NCBI GenBank assembly: GCA_903919615.1
Contig: CAIXIX010000086.1
Span: forward strand, 17,980 to 81,979
Direction: 5' to 3'
From: an uncultured Chthonomonas sp.
GTDB lineage: Bacteria; Armatimonadota; Chthonomonadetes; Chthonomonadales; Chthonomonadaceae
DNA: 64,000 nt
The notes under the pieces were generated by a model that saw only the letters and a list, made by a program, of their open reading frames with translations, did no database searches and was not told the origin of the DNA. Positions 30,508 to 40,536 of the stretch are shown piece after piece (within the stretch, counting starts at the first letter, position 1; every line of letters begins with the position of its first letter). A program made the translations under genes and the position numbers.

Positions 30508-30813
30508 ATGTCTAGTCAATCCGTACAAGAGGCGCCTTCCGGGAATGCGTGGACTTTCCTGAGCAATCACTCGCATGTCCTCATCTGCCTGGCGCGTGAT
30601 CCCACGTCCCGCCTGCGGGATGTCGCCGTGTCGGTTGGCATCACAGAGCGTGCTGTACAGCGCATCGTTGCGGAACTGGAAGAGGGTGGTGTCATTACCA
30701 AAACGCGAGATGGCCGATGTAACCAGTATCAGGTGCATCGCTCGCTGCCACTGCGGCATGCAGTCGAATCTGGCTGTACGGTAGGGGATCTGCTTGAAAT
30801 GGTGTCTGCGTAG
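30508..30813 (+). CDS. Small winged helix-turn-helix transcriptional regulator
   Basis: HVLICLARDPTSRLRDVAVSVGITERAVQRIVAELEEGGVITKTRDGRCNQYQV. Confidence 0.88.
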   Translation: MSSQSVQEAPSGNAWTFLSNHSHVLICLARDPTSRLRDVAVSVGITERAVQRIVAELEEGGVITKTRDGRCNQYQVHRSLPLRHAVESGCTVGDLLEMVSA

Positions 30814-30880
30814 CAAAGGTAACGATGCCACAAAGAGTGAATAGTGGGGAAACTGGCAATTGGCCCTCAGGAGGCGTGCA

Positions 30881-31693
30881 ATGGCGCTCACGGAACAGCA
30901 GGTCCGTTTTTTTAATACCTTTGGTTATCTCGGAATCAAGCAGATGTTTTCGCCGGACGAGATCTCATGGATCATCAAGGACTTTGAGTTCGCAATACAG
31001 GAGTACGGCGGTGGGAAGAACCATGACGGCAGCGCCCGAACGATGTTCGGGGCGCCCATCGAGCGAACCGCCAGGCTCTGCACCCTACTGGACGATCCCC
31101 GCATAACTGGCCTTATCGGCAGTTTAATCGGCGAAGATTTCAACTACTGCAGCGGAGATGGCAACTACTACTCAGGCGACACCGGCTGGCATCCCGACGG
31201 GAACTGGGGCGAGCTCTTTGCGGTGAAGGTGGCGTTTTATCTCGACCCGCTTACGGCCGAAAGCGGCTGCCTGCGCGTGGTTCCGGGCAGTCAGGATCCG
31301 GACCATCCGATCCGAAAGCACAAGATCAACATGAATGGCTCTCATGAGCTATTCGGTGTTGCACCGAAGGACTTTCCAGGAAATGTTCCCCTCGAGACAA
31401 CTCCCGGCGACATCGTGATCTTCAATCACGATACGTATCATGCTGCCTTCGGCGGCAGCAACCGAAGGCGTATGTTCACGATGAACTGTATTCGGCGTTG
31501 CCATACGGATCATGAGCTGGAGATGGGTCACAAATACCTTAGCGTTCACTCGCCGGGCGGTTACAACGTAAGGACAGGCGCAGGAATGTTCCTGCCGCTT
31601 ATGCTCGATACGGCAAGCGAAGCGCGCATGCACCACCTCGCGCAGCCTGCCCAGATCCACGACGAGCTGTTTCCGCACTTGGCGAGGGAGTAA
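30881..31693 (+). CDS. Phytanoyl-CoA dioxygenase (PhyH) family protein
   Basis: GWHPDGNWGELFAVKVAFYLDPLTAESGCLRVVPGSQ, GDIVIFNHDTYHAAFGGSNRRR. Confidence 0.9.
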   Translation: MALTEQQVRFFNTFGYLGIKQMFSPDEISWIIKDFEFAIQEYGGGKNHDGSARTMFGAPIERTARLCTLLDDPRITGLIGSLIGEDFNYCSGDGNYYSGDTGWHPDGNWGELFAVKVAFYLDPLTAESGCLRVVPGSQDPDHPIRKHKINMNGSHELFGVAPKDFPGNVPLETTPGDIVIFNHDTYHAAFGGSNRRRMFTMNCIRRCHTDHELEMGHKYLSVHSPGGYNVRTGAGMFLPLMLDTASEARMHHLAQPAQIHDELFPHLARE

Positions 31694-31893
31694 ACGTAAG
31701 TGGGTTTGTGGGTTAGTGAGTGGTAAGTGGGTGAGTAAGTAATTGCGTGCTTTCTGTACGACGCGTAAGGCCATAAAGACCTGTATGATGCGATACATTT
31801 GTTAAGCTGGAGGACCTGTCACGTGATGATGGATCAGCCGCCGTCCGACAGGCGGACTCCCTCCCTCACCCACTCGCTCACTAACCCACTCAC
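31694..31893. repeat. GTGGGTNA-type degenerate repeats in inverted orientation between convergent genes
   Basis: GTGGGTTAGTGAG near 31708-31720 and its reverse complement CTCACTAACCCAC near 31877-31889, plus additional GTGGGTGAG units. Confidence 0.75.
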
Positions 31894-34800
31894 TGCTTAA
31901 ACGGCCTGAGCACGAAGCTGCCTTTCAGCGCTGTGTCTTTGCGGACTTTGATCAATTTGTCTGGCAGCAGGTTCGTGCTGAAGTCGAAGGGTGGGGCGAC
32001 TGCGCTGAGCAAAAATAGTTCGACGCCATCGCTGCCACGGACGCAGCGCGCATGCAGCGGATCGGATGCCGGAAGGGCGCAGAGCCCGGCTTGCTTAGCC
32101 GATACCGCGTACCAGCGGACGTCGCGCTTTGTTGTGCGGAACGTCAGATCGGCTGGCTTTGCAGTGCCGAAGTTTGCGCCGATATGATCGACCGGATATT
32201 CGCTCCAGATACCGTCTCGGTTCCATGATAGCTGCTCCACACCTTGCCCGAGTGGCAGCCTCAGCCCAACCTCCCAGAGGTTTGCTGGTGCGCCCGTCCA
32301 GTTCAGGGTCCAGCTCACGGCTACCTCGGCGTTGCCATGCGGCTCATAGCGAATCTCAAGCCTGGCAATGGGCTCTGCCTTCTCCCGAAGCGAGACAGAT
32401 TGAACCGTTGTAATTACGGGGTTTGCCTCATCGCGTGAGATCTGAACATCTGCGAGACCTAACACCGGCGAAACCGCGCTGCCAATAAAATCTGCAGCGC
32501 CATGGTCTCCGTGATTCTTCCGTCCTTCTCCCAGATCGAGCTGGATTGGGCCCCGCAACAGCTCGGTACCATTAAAATGCAGCGCACCAAGGGCGCCATT
32601 TTTAAATGTGGCAGAACCGCTATCCAGCCATGCAACCTTCACATCTGCGCCGGCCTGTGTCTCATGAAAATCGCGATCTCGATCTGCTGCAGGCGCCGAA
32701 GGCAAAAGAGCAGCGCCGGCCAAATGAATGCGCGATGCATAGATACTTCTGCCATCAGGATGGATAAACTCGAGGCGCAGCGTGTCCATTCCGCTGTCTA
32801 AAGGAAATGCAGCGGTTACGCTGCTGCGCGGCGCACACGTTACAAGTTGAACACCAGTCGCCAGGACCGTGCTGCCGCTCAGCGCCTGCCACTGGCACTT
32901 CAGCTCAGAGAGATCGGTGAAGCTGTATCGGTTTTGGATCGGAACCTGGATGACATTTCCCTGTGCCGCCACTTCGCGAACCGCGATCGTAACCGGGCTG
33001 TAGACCATCTTGACGTTCCAATATTCCGGCTTTACATTGCGGTAGCCATCGACGATGCCCTTGACATTGTTGCCTCGCAGGCCATTCGCATCGCGCTGAT
33101 CCGCGCCGCCGGGATACTTATCGGCTATGCCTTGATCTTGCCACTCCCAAATAAAGGAGCCCAGGATGGAATCGTTGGGCCACACGACGCTCCAGTTCGC
33201 TGAAAGCGCCTGCCCCCAGAAGTCCTTCTCGCCATAGTCGTAGTCGAGCCCATCCTTCACATAGAAGATATGCGGCTGTTCGGTCATAACCAGGGGCGTC
33301 TTCTTGCGCAACGGCTCCGCTGCCATCCGCTTCACGTCCTCGATGGATGGGTAGTGAACATCCTGGAAATCGATCTTGGGGTTGTTCCAGGGGCCGCACT
33401 GCGAAACGAATGCCGGGCGTCCGGGATCGTGCTCTTTCACAAAGTCGAGCATTGCTGCTGCGTTCGGGCCGTAGCCGCTTTCGTTGGCAAGGCTCCAGGC
33501 CAGTACGCATGCACGGTTTTGATCGCGATCGAGTGTCTCTTTTGTGCGCTGTATAAATGCACCGCGAAGCTTTGGATCGGAGAGGTTGCACCAGCAGGCC
33601 GGCACTTCGTCCAAAACATACATGCCGACTTCATCGCAGAGCTCAATAAAACGTCCGGCATGGTTGTAGTGGCTGGTGCGGATCGCGTTGATGTTGCAGC
33701 CCTTCATCAAGGTTAGATCGGTTCTCCATGCCTTTTCGTTAAGGGCGTGGCCGAGAGCGGCCCACTCTTCGTGCCGGCAAGAGCCTGTGCACTTGATCGG
33801 GACGCCGTTCCAGACAACCACTCCGTCTTTAATCTCAACCTGCCGGAAGCCGAACCGCTCCTCTACGCGCTCTACAGCCTTGCCACCGACCGAGATCGTG
33901 GTTACCAGATAGTAGAGATTTGGTTTTTCTGCGGACCAAAGCTTTACGGCTCCGACCTCTTTTGAAAGATCGAGAAGTGCATCTCCTGGCTTGCCCCCGG
34001 TCCACTTCGTCTCAAATGTGGCAAGTTGTGCGGCGGGTGCGCTTGCGAGATACAGATCGCAGTGTACGGTTACCGGATCTGCAGTGGATGCATGGAGGCC
34101 TATCGCGACTTTCAAAGTCGCCGTTTTATAGTCCGGAGAAAGTGGAGTATCGATCTTGACAGACGCTACATGCGTGGGATTGACGGCAACGAGATAGGTA
34201 TCGCGGTAGATGCCACCAAGGCTCCAGTAGTCGCCGGTATCGAGGTCGAATGACGGGGTAGTCTTGCACACACGAACGGCAAGAAGATTGGGTTTGCCCG
34301 GCTGCACAAGGCCGGTAACATCCAGATCAAACGCTGTAAAACCACTTTCGTGATATCCCGCTCGTTTGCCATTGATAAATATCTCAGCGCTATCCCACAC
34401 GCCTTCAAAATGCCAGACGACGTGCTTGCCTTCAAATATTTGAGGCACGGTTACAACTCTGCGATACAGGCCAACCGCATCATCCGGGCCATCGTAGGTT
34501 GGGCTGGAGAAGCCAGCCATCTCCCAGTTCCAAGGGGTGTTGATTGCAGACCAGCTTGTATCATCAAGACCTTTTGCAGCAAATTGGTCTCTTGTCGCCG
34601 GGCTCTCTGCGACTGGCGGCGGCGGTGTCCATTTTTGAAGCGCCCCATTGGCAAGTAGCTTGAGCTCCACGTGCCGAATGCTGGCCCAGGCGGGTCCGCC
34701 ATTTCTGCGCGCGCTTAATACAGTAATGCGCGCATAGCGGCAGTGCGTGGGCTGGAAAGTTGGGGCATCGCTTGGGCCAGTTGGCCCATCCATACGATCC

Positions 34801-35261
34801 AGAAGCGGCTTCCAGACCTTGCCATCAAGCGATACCTCAAGCCGGTAGTGGTAGAGCGTATCGCGAAACTCCCACGTTATCCTCGCGTCGGCCAGGGTCG
34901 CGCCTCCCCCCAAATCTGCTTGCCAGTACTGCGGCATGTTCTCATTCGATGCACACCATCGTGCATCGGGATCGTTCGCGCGAAGTGCATCGAGCGGGCT
35001 ATGGCCCTGCTGAGAGCTGGAGGCGGTTACTGGGCCAGACGAGGCCGAGTGATAGCCATCCTCGGCCATGTAGCCGTGCGTTAACTCAAACTTCCACTGA
35101 CCGGATAATGGCAACACCGCAGGGTTGTCGACCCGAAGTCGGTCGAGGGATATCGGCCCCAGGGTGTGAATTGGGATGGGGATGGATGCGCGGCTGGTCG
35201 CCGTGCAGGCGCACAGGAAACCTACCATTGCATACGCAGAATGAATGTATCTCTTCATCAA
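31890..35261 (-). CDS. GH2 beta-galactosidase-like glycosidase with N-terminal discoidin (F5/8C)-like insert
   Basis: ACVLAWSLANESGYGPNAAAMLDF, CRHEEWAALGHALNEKAWRTDLTLMKGCNINAIRTSHYNHAGRF; MPQYWQADLGGGATLADARITWEF. Confidence 0.93.
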   Translation of the reverse strand: MMKRYIHSAYAMVGFLCACTATSRASIPIPIHTLGPISLDRLRVDNPAVLPLSGQWKFELTHGYMAEDGYHSASSGPVTASSSQQGHSPLDALRANDPDARWCASNENMPQYWQADLGGGATLADARITWEFRDTLYHYRLEVSLDGKVWKPLLDRMDGPTGPSDAPTFQPTHCRYARITVLSARRNGGPAWASIRHVELKLLANGALQKWTPPPPVAESPATRDQFAAKGLDDTSWSAINTPWNWEMAGFSSPTYDGPDDAVGLYRRVVTVPQIFEGKHVVWHFEGVWDSAEIFINGKRAGYHESGFTAFDLDVTGLVQPGKPNLLAVRVCKTTPSFDLDTGDYWSLGGIYRDTYLVAVNPTHVASVKIDTPLSPDYKTATLKVAIGLHASTADPVTVHCDLYLASAPAAQLATFETKWTGGKPGDALLDLSKEVGAVKLWSAEKPNLYYLVTTISVGGKAVERVEERFGFRQVEIKDGVVVWNGVPIKCTGSCRHEEWAALGHALNEKAWRTDLTLMKGCNINAIRTSHYNHAGRFIELCDEVGMYVLDEVPACWCNLSDPKLRGAFIQRTKETLDRDQNRACVLAWSLANESGYGPNAAAMLDFVKEHDPGRPAFVSQCGPWNNPKIDFQDVHYPSIEDVKRMAAEPLRKKTPLVMTEQPHIFYVKDGLDYDYGEKDFWGQALSANWSVVWPNDSILGSFIWEWQDQGIADKYPGGADQRDANGLRGNNVKGIVDGYRNVKPEYWNVKMVYSPVTIAVREVAAQGNVIQVPIQNRYSFTDLSELKCQWQALSGSTVLATGVQLVTCAPRSSVTAAFPLDSGMDTLRLEFIHPDGRSIYASRIHLAGAALLPSAPAADRDRDFHETQAGADVKVAWLDSGSATFKNGALGALHFNGTELLRGPIQLDLGEGRKNHGDHGAADFIGSAVSPVLGLADVQISRDEANPVITTVQSVSLREKAEPIARLEIRYEPHGNAEVAVSWTLNWTGAPANLWEVGLRLPLGQGVEQLSWNRDGIWSEYPVDHIGANFGTAKPADLTFRTTKRDVRWYAVSAKQAGLCALPASDPLHARCVRGSDGVELFLLSAVAPPFDFSTNLLPDKLIKVRKDTALKGSFVLRPFKQ

Positions 35262-36073
35262 TTCTCCAGTTGCCGCCAGCGCATGAGCCTCCTCGGAGTG
35301 CTAAACCAAATGTCTGGCGACGGGCATGTGACGCAAACGACATGCCGGCGGTTGGGATCGGCTTCAATCCATGTGTGTTCGCCGAGATACGCTAGCGTGT
35401 GTAAGCCAGATTCGGATACGGCAAAGTCGCCCGGCGCGATGCGCGAATAGTCCATGAAGTTCAGGCCCTTGGTATCCAACAGCCTCTTGGAATTGCCTCT
35501 GTACTCTTTCATCAAGGCGTCCGCCGAGCTGTCGTACCACCAGAGTGCGATTCCTTCCCGTATCAATTTCGGGTTAAGTGTTAATACTCCTCTGCGGAAA
35601 TTCGCATCGATCAGCCCAACACGCACGAGGCCCGAGCAATCGATTCCTCTGCTGCTCTCTCCGCCCCAGATATAGAACACGCCTGTGTAGTTGCGCAGGC
35701 TCTGTACATACTCGCATCGTAACGCACCGGGAACATCCGGTCGACCAGGACCGAAAACCAGCGCAATTACGATAAGTGATGTCAGACACCAGGCAACGCG
35801 GGACGCTCTGTAATTTATCCAGAACGGCAAACCGATCCAGACCAACAGGGTTGACAAGACCAGTGCAACCCGAATCAGACCCGTTCGAATAGGAAACAGA
35901 TGGATGCAGACGGAAAGGATCAGCAGCAGCCGCCATGCCTTGAAGAGCATTGCGCGGCGTTTGTCTGGTTCGGGTTGTTCTGCGTCCGGGTTCGGTGACA
36001 ATTTCTTATCGCATGAATCAGGCATTTGGCCGTCGAGCATCTGTTTGGTTCGTGCAGTTCGCGGTCGCAGCAA
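35258..36073 (-). CDS. Membrane-associated NlpC/P60-type cysteine peptidase-like protein
   Basis: TM segments followed by GVFYIWGGESSRGIDCSGLVRVGLI ... SGLHTLAYLGEHTWIEADP. Confidence 0.75.
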   Translation of the reverse strand: MLRPRTARTKQMLDGQMPDSCDKKLSPNPDAEQPEPDKRRAMLFKAWRLLLILSVCIHLFPIRTGLIRVALVLSTLLVWIGLPFWINYRASRVAWCLTSLIVIALVFGPGRPDVPGALRCEYVQSLRNYTGVFYIWGGESSRGIDCSGLVRVGLIDANFRRGVLTLNPKLIREGIALWWYDSSADALMKEYRGNSKRLLDTKGLNFMDYSRIAPGDFAVSESGLHTLAYLGEHTWIEADPNRRHVVCVTCPSPDIWFSTPRRLMRWRQLEN

Positions 36074-36105
36074 GCAGCGACCCTATCGTTTGGATGGCAT
36101 ACGCT

Positions 36106-37398
36106 CTATGCGATACCTTGCAGCTCGCTTACGATATCTGTGAGCGGTACATCACGCTGATCTTTGGTTGTCTGGTTGCGAAGCCCAACTACGCCGCGGT
36201 CGAGTTCTCCGTCTCCAAGTACGAGCAGATAGCGTGCGCCAAGATCATCGGCGGTGCGGGCCTGCTGCCCGAATTTCTTGTAACGGTAGTCCATGTCGGC
36301 AGAGATTCCGGCAGCGCGAATCTCCGCAAGCAGCCGAACTGCTGCTGGCCGGACCTTCGCTTCTTCGCCGAGTGTTACGATAAAGGCGAGAGGGCTCTCG
36401 TCGTCTACTGGAAGCTGAATCCCAAGCGTGTCCAGCACGAGCATGCAGCGCTCCATGCCGAGCCCGAAGCCGATACCTGGCGTCGAAGGACCGCCGCATT
36501 CCTCAACCAGTCCATCATAGCGTCCGCCGCCGCCCAATGCGCTCTGCGCTCCAAGGTTTGTGCCCACGATTTCGAAGGCTGTTCGTGTGTAGTAGTCGAA
36601 CCCACGCACGAGTCTATGATCGATCTCGAAGGCGACGCCCGCCTCTGCCAGGTAGCTCTGGAGCTTCTCAAAATGAACCTTGCTTTCATCATCGAGGTAA
36701 TCTACCAACCTTGGCGCATTTTCAAGCAACCGCAGGTCGCCCTGATCTTTGGTATCCAGCATGCGCAGTGCATTTAGTTCAAATCGCTGCTGACCCTCCT
36801 GGCTATAATCTGCCAGGTGCGGGCGCGCGTAATCGCGCAGCGCCTCGAGAAAAGCCGCGCGAGATTGTGGTGTGCCAACCGAGTTAATTTTCAACGCCTG
36901 ATCGGTGATGCCGATCGTTCGATAGAACTCCATCGCAAGCTGAATCACTTCGGCATCAATGGCGGGATCGACCGCGCCAAACACCTCAACGCCAAGCTGC
37001 TGATGTTGGCGATAGCGCCCCTTCTGACCGCGCTCATAGCGAAAGTTCTGGCCAACATAGTAGAGCTTAAGGACAGGGTGATCGCTGAAGAGACCATGTT
37101 CCAGGCATGCCCGGACCGCAGGCGCCGTGCCCTCAGGCTTCATCGTGAGGCTTTTGCCGCCGCGTGTTTCGAACGTGAACATCTCTTTGCTGACGATGTC
37201 GGTGGCCTCACCAATGCTCCGTTTAAACAGCTCGGTGTGCTCAAGAATCGGGGTGCGGATTTCGCGGTATCCATACCGTCGACATACTTCGCGAAACGTC
37301 GCTTCCACGGCGCGCCAACGCGCCGTATGGAGCCATGCGTCTTTCACGGGCGGAAAGGGCAAGACATCATTCATATACGGTGGGGCGCTGTACTTCAT
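36106..37398 (-). CDS. hisS: Histidyl-tRNA synthetase
   Basis: RPEGTAPAVRACLEHGL-type motif 2, LVRGFDYYTRTAFEIV, ALGGGGRYDGL, GIGFGLGMERCML. Confidence 0.97.
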   Translation of the reverse strand: MKYSAPPYMNDVLPFPPVKDAWLHTARWRAVEATFREVCRRYGYREIRTPILEHTELFKRSIGEATDIVSKEMFTFETRGGKSLTMKPEGTAPAVRACLEHGLFSDHPVLKLYYVGQNFRYERGQKGRYRQHQQLGVEVFGAVDPAIDAEVIQLAMEFYRTIGITDQALKINSVGTPQSRAAFLEALRDYARPHLADYSQEGQQRFELNALRMLDTKDQGDLRLLENAPRLVDYLDDESKVHFEKLQSYLAEAGVAFEIDHRLVRGFDYYTRTAFEIVGTNLGAQSALGGGGRYDGLVEECGGPSTPGIGFGLGMERCMLVLDTLGIQLPVDDESPLAFIVTLGEEAKVRPAAVRLLAEIRAAGISADMDYRYKKFGQQARTADDLGARYLLVLGDGELDRGVVGLRNQTTKDQRDVPLTDIVSELQGIA

Positions 37399-37538
37399 GG
37401 TTTCGATTAAACTCCAGGCTGCAAAATAATGGGTGTCTCGTATTGTACGTCAGCGAGCGGAAGTTCGTCAATTCACGTCGCAGGATATAATGAAGGACAA
37501 TGCCGTTGATTGAGTGTGTGCAGAATCAAGGAGAGTGT

Positions 37539-38348
37539 ATGAAAATCGGTTACTTCGATTGCTTTAGCGGGATTAGTGGAGATATGATTCTTGGCTCGCT
37601 GTTGCATGCAGGCGTCGACGCTGAGCAGTGGCAAGCAGAGCTGGCCAAACTCAATGTTCCCGGCTATGAACTAAAAATCGGAACCGCCGTTAAAGAGGGC
37701 ATCTCTGCCGTTGATGTTGACGTTGTTCTGCTAGATCAGGATCAGGGGCACGGAAGGCACCTGGACGATATAGAAACGATTATCAAGTCGAGCGGACTAA
37801 GTGGAAATGTGCAGAGCCGCGCTCTGAGCGCGTTTATTCTGCTTGCCGAGGCGGAAGCACGTATCCATGCAATGACGCCAGACACCATTCACTTTCACGA
37901 GGTCGGCGCCATCGATGCGATCGTCGATATTGTCGGAGCCTGTATCGGTATTGAACTCCTTGGGCTGGAGAAGATCTATGCCTCCGCGCTGCCTTTGAAT
38001 CGGGGCTGGGTCGAGTGCGCGCACGGAACGATGCCTGTACCGGCGCCTGCCACGCTCGAACTGCTAGCAGGCTTCCCGCTTCGCCCGGATGACCGCGTTA
38101 AAGAGCTGATTACGCCAACCGGCGCTGCATTGTTAGCGGAGTTTGCGGAGCGGACGACAGAAGGGGATATCGCGCCACTTCCGCCTATGACTTTGAAGTC
38201 TGTAGGGTATGGCGCTGGCAAGCGCGATAGTTGGATACCTAATTTGCTTCGCCTTATGGTGGGGGAGACAATTGGCTCACCACTCAAGCGGCCAGCAGGC
38301 ACGCGGCGGATCGAGGGCATTCCGGTGCGCACGCGGCGGCGGCGTTAA
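37539..38348 (+). CDS. larC: LarC1-like nickel insertion protein N-terminal half
   Basis: MKIGYFDCFSGISGDMILGSLL, TIHFHEVGAIDAIVDIVGACIG, CAHGTMPVPAPATLELL, ELITPTGAALL; stops at 270 aa. Confidence 0.88.
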   Translation: MKIGYFDCFSGISGDMILGSLLHAGVDAEQWQAELAKLNVPGYELKIGTAVKEGISAVDVDVVLLDQDQGHGRHLDDIETIIKSSGLSGNVQSRALSAFILLAEAEARIHAMTPDTIHFHEVGAIDAIVDIVGACIGIELLGLEKIYASALPLNRGWVECAHGTMPVPAPATLELLAGFPLRPDDRVKELITPTGAALLAEFAERTTEGDIAPLPPMTLKSVGYGAGKRDSWIPNLLRLMVGETIGSPLKRPAGTRRIEGIPVRTRRRR

Positions 38349-38354
38349 CCTGGT

Positions 38355-38807
38355 TTAAAGGGACTTAGGCACGTCCTTGGGATCCAGGCTCAGGAAGTTA
38401 CGGGCACTCTGCGCGGCAGAATCTTGTCCCTTTGCGAGCTTTTTCCAGATTACTCTCGCCTCGTCCACTTTGTGGGCGCGCCATAGCGTAAAGGCGAGGT
38501 TTTGCTGTAGTTCTCGGTTTTCCGGATCACATTTGAGGGCTTCCTTAAACTTCGCAGCCGATGCATCAAACTTGAGGCTATAGCTAAGTTCAACGGCATT
38601 CTTAAAAAGCGCTTTTGCACGCAGTTTTTCTGGCGTCTCCTGCGGCGGCGCAGGCGCCGAGGTAACGGCAGCATTCTGGTTAGCTGCAGGCTTGTCTTGT
38701 TTCTTCCCACATCCTGCCGTTCCAATAACGGCACAAAGCGCCGCAAGGCAAACGGCGAATCCACTTCTTGTCATCGTTGTATCACACACTCCATCTGGGC
38801 AGCTCAA
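38355..38807 (-). CDS. Small TPR-like lipoprotein
   Basis: Lipobox-like AVIGTAGCGKK; TPR-like ALKCDPENRELQQNLAFTLWRAHKVDEARVIW. Confidence 0.65.
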   Translation of the reverse strand: MSCPDGVCDTTMTRSGFAVCLAALCAVIGTAGCGKKQDKPAANQNAAVTSAPAPPQETPEKLRAKALFKNAVELSYSLKFDASAAKFKEALKCDPENRELQQNLAFTLWRAHKVDEARVIWKKLAKGQDSAAQSARNFLSLDPKDVPKSL

Positions 38808-39970
38808 ATCGCTCCAGCATCGAACTGCATAGTCGTCTGTACCTGTTCCAACGCATTTCTCACAAGCAACTGTGGTGCAGAAAATGGCAGCGTTTCCATT
38901 TCGCGCCGTTGCAATAGGCGCGTTGTCGGCGCTTCTTCAATGGGATTATACGGCGATTCTGCCTCGTTTTGCTCCCAACATGCGGTAGGGAAGTCTTCCG
39001 CGATATACGCATGCAACGTAATTTTGAATCGCGTCACCGCATGTTTTACGACCGTTAGCCGTTCCAGATGCTCTGGTTCGAAGCCAATCACTTCAAATGC
39101 GGCGCGGCGCGCAGCAGCCTCCGGTGGTTCACCAGGCTTGCACACCACACGCGGAAATTCCCAGAGCCCGCCCCACAATCCGTGCGGTGGCCGTTGAACC
39201 AACAGCATTCGCCCCTCAGGATTTCGAAGCACGATGCAGGCATGAGTCAGCGCTGTAATTGCTTTACCTGGAGTGGTCTCCGGCAACGCTGCCGGGTTAT
39301 CGCTGTTACCCGCGTAGCAGCAGCTTAAAAGAGGGCAGCGCTCACATTGAGGCTCCGCAGGGTCGCACACAAGCGCTCCAAGCTCCATAAGCGCCTGATT
39401 GAAATCGCCTGCGTTGTTGGCTGGCACAATTGCAGCGGCGCTCCGCCTAATTGTATCCGCGACTGCGTTCGATTTTGGATCGCCAGCGATACCGAAGAGG
39501 CGGGTGACAACTCGAATTACATTTGCGTCAACGGCCGGAACAGAAACATTGTACGCGATCGAAAGAATCGCGCCGGACGTGTAGTCACCAATGCCCGGAA
39601 GCGAAAGGATCTCTTCTCGCGTGTCTGGAATGACACCTTGGAACCGTTCGACGACCTGGATAGCCGCGCGGTGCAGATTTCTGGCTCTCGCATAGTAGCC
39701 CAGGCCTGCCCAGTGTGCGAGCACATCTGAAATATCCGACTGTGCCAGCGCTTCGACCGTCGGGAAGCGCTGCATGAACCTGTCGTAGTACGGAATCACC
39801 GTTGCGACCTGTGTCTGCTGCAGCATGATCTCCGATACCCAGATGCCGAAGGGGTCTGCGCCCCTCCAGGGCAGATCACGCTTGTTCGCGTGGAACCATT
39901 CGGTAAGTCTCAGAGCGATAGTCTCGGCGACTTCCGGGGTAGGTGGTTTCAGGGCTTGTGTTGCAGGCAT
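38804..39970 (-). CDS. mutY: A/G-specific adenine glycosylase with NUDIX-like C-terminus
   Basis: LPWRGADPFGIWVSEIMLQQTQVATVIPYYDRFM, LPGIGDYTSGAI, CDPAEPQCERCPLLSCC Fe-S motif. Confidence 0.96.
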   Translation of the reverse strand: MPATQALKPPTPEVAETIALRLTEWFHANKRDLPWRGADPFGIWVSEIMLQQTQVATVIPYYDRFMQRFPTVEALAQSDISDVLAHWAGLGYYARARNLHRAAIQVVERFQGVIPDTREEILSLPGIGDYTSGAILSIAYNVSVPAVDANVIRVVTRLFGIAGDPKSNAVADTIRRSAAAIVPANNAGDFNQALMELGALVCDPAEPQCERCPLLSCCYAGNSDNPAALPETTPGKAITALTHACIVLRNPEGRMLLVQRPPHGLWGGLWEFPRVVCKPGEPPEAAARRAAFEVIGFEPEHLERLTVVKHAVTRFKITLHAYIAEDFPTACWEQNEAESPYNPIEEAPTTRLLQRREMETLPFSAPQLLVRNALEQVQTTMQFDAGAI

Positions 39971-40008
39971 CGTGAGGCGATTATACCAGAGCGGTCACCA
40001 ATTCTTTC

Positions 40009-40037
40009 TTGACAAACCGGAGGGCCTGCGGTAGAAT
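40009..40037 (+). promoter_or_regulatory. Sigma70-type promoter TTGACA-N17-TAGAAT for tRNA-Phe
   Basis: TTGACA 40009-40014, TAGAAT 40032-40037, 20 nt before tRNA. Confidence 0.8.
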
Positions 40038-40056
40038 CTCTGGCGTTCAAGCTCGT

Positions 40057-40129
<73 letters not shown>

Positions 40130-40143
40130 TATTTTGAATTCAT

Positions 40144-40176
40144 ACAGGGCGAGGTCCATAACGGACCTCGCCCTGT
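40144..40176 (+). terminator. Terminator hairpin after tRNA-Phe
   Basis: 14-bp perfect stem ACAGGGCGAGGTCC/GGACCTCGCCCTGT, 5-nt loop, followed by TTGATTCTCGTTT. Confidence 0.75.
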
Positions 40177-40536
40177 TTGATTCTCGTTTGAGCTTACGAC
40201 CGACGCGGGCAGGTTGTCATCCTTGTTTGTATCTGCGCATTGAGCTCGTTGAGCGGTGCCGGGACGGTGAGCATGGCGATTGCGACAGGCGGCCGGAACG
40301 ACTAAAGATGGCACATCTTTGGAAGGTCTGGCGGCGGCGGCAAAGGGTCTTGGACTTACGACGGAAGTGTTTTGATAGAAACCGGTAGCGTGACCAGCGC
40401 AACGCATCGCCTGCCAGCTGTTGGCTAAATTGGCGTATCGTATCGAAACGGGATTATTAGCTGCAGAACTCAATCTGTGTCTGCGCGTATATTGACTGTA
40501 TTCCCTTAAAATGTGTTTTGCAGCCAAGGAGCACCT

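Noticed and set aside
35950-36777. 275-aa plus-strand ORF
   Set aside because: Antisense to hisS and NlpC/P60 gene
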